A stretch of DNA of 64,000 nt from assembly GCA_944383545.1 (NCBI GenBank), contig CALWPY010000002.1, forward strand, positions 62,001-126,000. Direction: 5' to 3'. Positions 61,952 through 64,000 of this stretch are shown piece by piece. The notes below the pieces were generated by a model, which was not told where the DNA came from, made no database searches, and saw nothing but the letters and a program-made list of their open reading frames with translations. Origin of the DNA: an uncultured Lachnospiraceae bacterium (lineage in GTDB: Bacteria > Bacillota > Clostridia > Lachnospirales > Lachnospiraceae). Every line of letters starts with the position of its first letter. Within the stretch, counting starts at the first letter, position 1. Both the position numbers and the translations under genes were made by a program.

Positions 61952-63640
61952 TTAATATGTCCCCAATATTATAAGGTACTCCGCCATAATTTTTATTTCA
62001 CCCAGCGCCTTAAGGACATTTTCGTCCGTAAGTTTTCCTTCAAAGCTTACATAAAAATCATACTGCCATTTTTTCTTAAGGCTTGGCCTTGATTCTATAC
62101 TGTTCATGTTTAATCCGTGTTCCATAATACATCCGATAATCTGATAAAGCGAGCCGCATTTATCAGGCATGGAAAAGCATATTACAATCTTGTCTGCGCT
62201 TTCTGCCGCAATTTTTTCACCGGTAACTACGGCAAAGCGGGTTGCATTGTCGCTTGAGAAATTAATTCTTCTGTCTAAGATTTTTAGCCCGTAAAGCTCT
62301 GCCGACCTTTCACTTGCAATAGCGGCACAATCCTTAAGACCTGCCTCTTTTACCCTTTTTGCGGCTGCTGCCGTATTTTCCATGCTTACTTTAAAAAATC
62401 CGTGCTTTTCAATATATTCTTCGCACTGGAGAAGTCCCTGCGGATGTGAATATACTTTTTTTATGTCGCTTATTTCAGCACCGTTTATACCGAGAAGAGC
62501 ATGATTTATGTCAACAATTACTTCTCCTACAATATTTACTCCGCTATGCCTTATGGTATCATAGCTTCCGCTTACAAAGCCTGCCGAGGAATTTTCTATA
62601 GGAATTATTCCGTATTTCGCCCTGCCTTCCTTTACCTCTGTTACAACATCATTGAATTCCTTTACATTATAGGAATCTATTCCATATCCAAAATATTTAT
62701 ACATTGCCTGCTCTGCATATGCTCCGGGAACTCCGGCATACACAACCTTATCTCCCGCTTTAAGGGAAATGCTTTCAATAATCTTATATTCAGATATATC
62801 AAACGGCTCAATCTGATTTTTTGAGTCCTCAATAATATCTTCATAAAGCTCTTTTACTGTCTTTTTTAATACAGGATGCATTACATACGGAGCAATTTCG
62901 TTTAAAGGTTGAAGGACAAAATCTCTTTTTGCCATTTCAGGATGAGGAATACTTAAGTTTTCTTCAGAAATTATCTCATCATCAAAAAGCAATATATCAA
63001 TGTCTAAAGTCCTTGGTCCCCAGTGTATTATACGCTTTCTGCCCGCCTCTTTTTCTATGTCATTTACAATACTCAGTAACTCCTGCGGAGTATGAAGAGT
63101 TTCTATCTCTACTGCCGCATTAAGAAAATCGTCCTGCTCTACCGGACCGTAAGGTGCAGTGTTAATATAAGAAGAAACCTTGTTTATCTCTATGTATTCG
63201 TCCTTTGCAAGCTGGTCTGCCGCAAAGTCAAGATATCCTTCCCTGTCACCTAAGTTTGAGCCGACTCCCAAATATACAGTGTGACGTGAACGCTCTACGG
63301 TAACACCTACATTTTCAAACGGATATGGAATCGGAGCGTTTGGTTTTTTAACGGTAATCACTGCCTTTTTTACTCCGCGATATTCCTTCAAAATGGCAGT
63401 TGCTATATTTTCAGCAACCGTCTCAATCAGGTCGCACCTTTCATCCTTTGCCGCCTTTTCAATGGTTTCACAAACATAAGCATAATTAACCGTATCATCT
63501 AAATCATCAGAGGATGCGGCTTTCTTTATATCCGTATAGAGGTCTGCAGAAATTATAAAGGTCTGTCCTTCTTTTTTCTCATCCTCATAAACCCCGTGAT
63601 ATGCATATATTTCCATATTTTCTATACTGATTTTATCCAT
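61952..63640 (-). CDS. folBK-pheA: Fusion of FolB, FolK and prephenate dehydratase
   Basis: A 562-residue three-part protein in one uninterrupted frame. Residues 1-118 are dihydroneopterin aldolase (MDKISIENMEIYAYHGVYEDEKKEGQ; VKKPNAPIPYPFENVGVTVER). Residues 120-270 are HPPK (VYLGVGSNLGDREGYL; WGPRTLDIDILLFDD; IPHPEMAKRDFVLQPL). Residues 297-562 are prephenate dehydratase (VVYAGVPGAYAEQAMYKYFG; PIENSSAGFV; catalytic DNATRFAVV) with a C-terminal ACT domain (SIESRP). The chorismate mutase domain usual in clostridial P-proteins is absent. FolB-FolK fusions are known; a FolB-FolK-PheA gene is not one I recall. folP lies upstream. Confidence 0.9.
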   Translation of the reverse strand: MDKISIENMEIYAYHGVYEDEKKEGQTFIISADLYTDIKKAASSDDLDDTVNYAYVCETIEKAAKDERCDLIETVAENIATAILKEYRGVKKAVITVKKPNAPIPYPFENVGVTVERSRHTVYLGVGSNLGDREGYLDFAADQLAKDEYIEINKVSSYINTAPYGPVEQDDFLNAAVEIETLHTPQELLSIVNDIEKEAGRKRIIHWGPRTLDIDILLFDDEIISEENLSIPHPEMAKRDFVLQPLNEIAPYVMHPVLKKTVKELYEDIIEDSKNQIEPFDISEYKIIESISLKAGDKVVYAGVPGAYAEQAMYKYFGYGIDSYNVKEFNDVVTEVKEGRAKYGIIPIENSSAGFVSGSYDTIRHSGVNIVGEVIVDINHALLGINGAEISDIKKVYSHPQGLLQCEEYIEKHGFFKVSMENTAAAAKRVKEAGLKDCAAIASERSAELYGLKILDRRINFSSDNATRFAVVTGEKIAAESADKIVICFSMPDKCGSLYQIIGCIMEHGLNMNSIESRPSLKKKWQYDFYVSFEGKLTDENVLKALGEIKIMAEYLIILGTY

Positions 63641-63663
63641 AATGACTGTACTCCCTTCTCCCG

Positions 63664-63676
63664 GCCTGCGTCAGGC
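63664..63676. other. Short GCCTG-CGT-CAGGC palindrome
   Basis: Perfect 5-base arms with a 3-base loop between folP and the fusion gene, of the same form as the palindromes near 14441, 21676 and 45076. No T run, so not a terminator. Confidence 0.5.
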
Positions 63677-63691
63677 AATTATAAGTAATCT

Positions 63692-64000
63692 TTAAGACTT
63701 AAGTATTGCATCACACATTTTAAGTGCTCTGACATTTTTCTCTACATCATGTACCCTGAAAAATGAGCATCCCATCATAAGTCCCATTACCGAAGTTGCA
63801 ATCGTTCCTTCTTCCCTATTATCAGAAGGAAGGTCCAAAGTAAGACCTATGAATGACTTTCTTGATGTTGCAAGAAGCACAGGATAACCCAGGGCAGTCA
63901 GTGCGGAAAGGTTATTAACTATCATAAGATTCTGTTTTACATCCTTTGCAAATCCCACTCCGGGGTCAATCATAACCTGATTCATATCTATACCGGCATT
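63692..64000 (-). CDS. folP: Dihydropteroate synthase, 5' end cut by window edge
   Basis: The C-terminal 102 residues of FolP; the frame is open to the window end. Signatures are DPGVGFAKDVKQN, LLATSRKSFIGLTLD (the conserved Lys/Arg for pterin pyrophosphate) and FFRVHDVEKNVRALKMCDAI. It joins dihydropterin pyrophosphate to p-aminobenzoate. The fusion gene that makes its substrate follows 51 bases downstream. Confidence 0.94.
   Translation of the reverse strand, partial: NAGIDMNQVMIDPGVGFAKDVKQNLMIVNNLSALTALGYPVLLATSRKSFIGLTLDLPSDNREEGTIATSVMGLMMGCSFFRVHDVEKNVRALKMCDAILKS

Overview
The window looks like a chromosomal segment from a low-GC, spore-forming, butyrate-producing anaerobe of the Lachnospiraceae (Clostridia). 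The support is a complete thl-crt-hbd-bcd-etfB-etfA butyryl-CoA operon, a pyruvate:ferredoxin oxidoreductase, rubredoxin, an alpha/beta small acid-soluble spore protein, and family-level proteins typical of that group (DUF5688, DUF4364, DUF3783, YqhQ-type DUF1385). Almost every gene lies on the minus strand; only a DUF4364 regulator and a small XRE regulator are on the plus strand. I see no transposase, prophage, rRNA or CRISPR array. Function names come from reading the translated sequence; no database search was run.

Layout by region. 1-7.4 kb: a truncated DUF5688 gene, then the translation/transcription cluster rho, rpmE, yqhQ, prmC, prfA, a small membrane protein and hisC. 7.7-14.3 kb: DUF4364, ysxC, and the proteostasis run tex-tig-clpP-clpX. 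14.6-21.5 kb: a small conserved protein, the spore protein, rubredoxin, nifJ and the methyl-cycle set mtn-fic-luxS. 21.6-27.8 kb: a multi-hairpin element and the butyrate operon. 27.8-35.4 kb: mreB behind three uncharacterised genes that encode a YbjQ/zinc-ribbon protein, a TPR protein with an acidic repeat tail, and a scaffold with a charged helix of about 490 residues and a degenerate AAA domain. 35.4-41.9 kb: folA-thyA, an XRE regulator and carAB. 41.9-46.9 kb: a metal-handling block with DUF3783, a P-type ATPase behind a yybP-ykoY (Mn2+) type riboswitch, and a CNNM/CorC transporter with its own leader ORF. 47-53.5 kb: polysaccharide deacetylase, a membrane-anchored degenerate phosphorelay protein, tyrS, an O-antigen-ligase-like protein, tRNA-Leu(AAG), and infC-rpmI-rplT with an attenuator and a probable AUC start for infC. 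53.5-58.5 kb: an accessory cassette that resembles a type VII (Esx/LXG) effector module with three paralogous membrane-anchored proteins. 58.6-64 kb: pyk, an MFS transporter, a GNAT acetyltransferase, a FolB-FolK-prephenate dehydratase fusion, and the 3' part of folP.

How the genes fit together. Pyruvate kinase and NifJ feed acetyl-CoA into the butyrate operon, whose Bcd/Etf step can couple to ferredoxin reduction. FolP, FolB-FolK, FolA and ThyA form most of a folate/thymidylate route. Mtn and LuxS recycle S-adenosylhomocysteine and make AI-2. PrmC modifies the release factor encoded next to it. The parts most worth a second look are the LXG-like cassette, the FolB-FolK-PheA fusion, the long-helix scaffold upstream of mreB, the two metal-gene leaders, and a set of dispersed palindromic elements.
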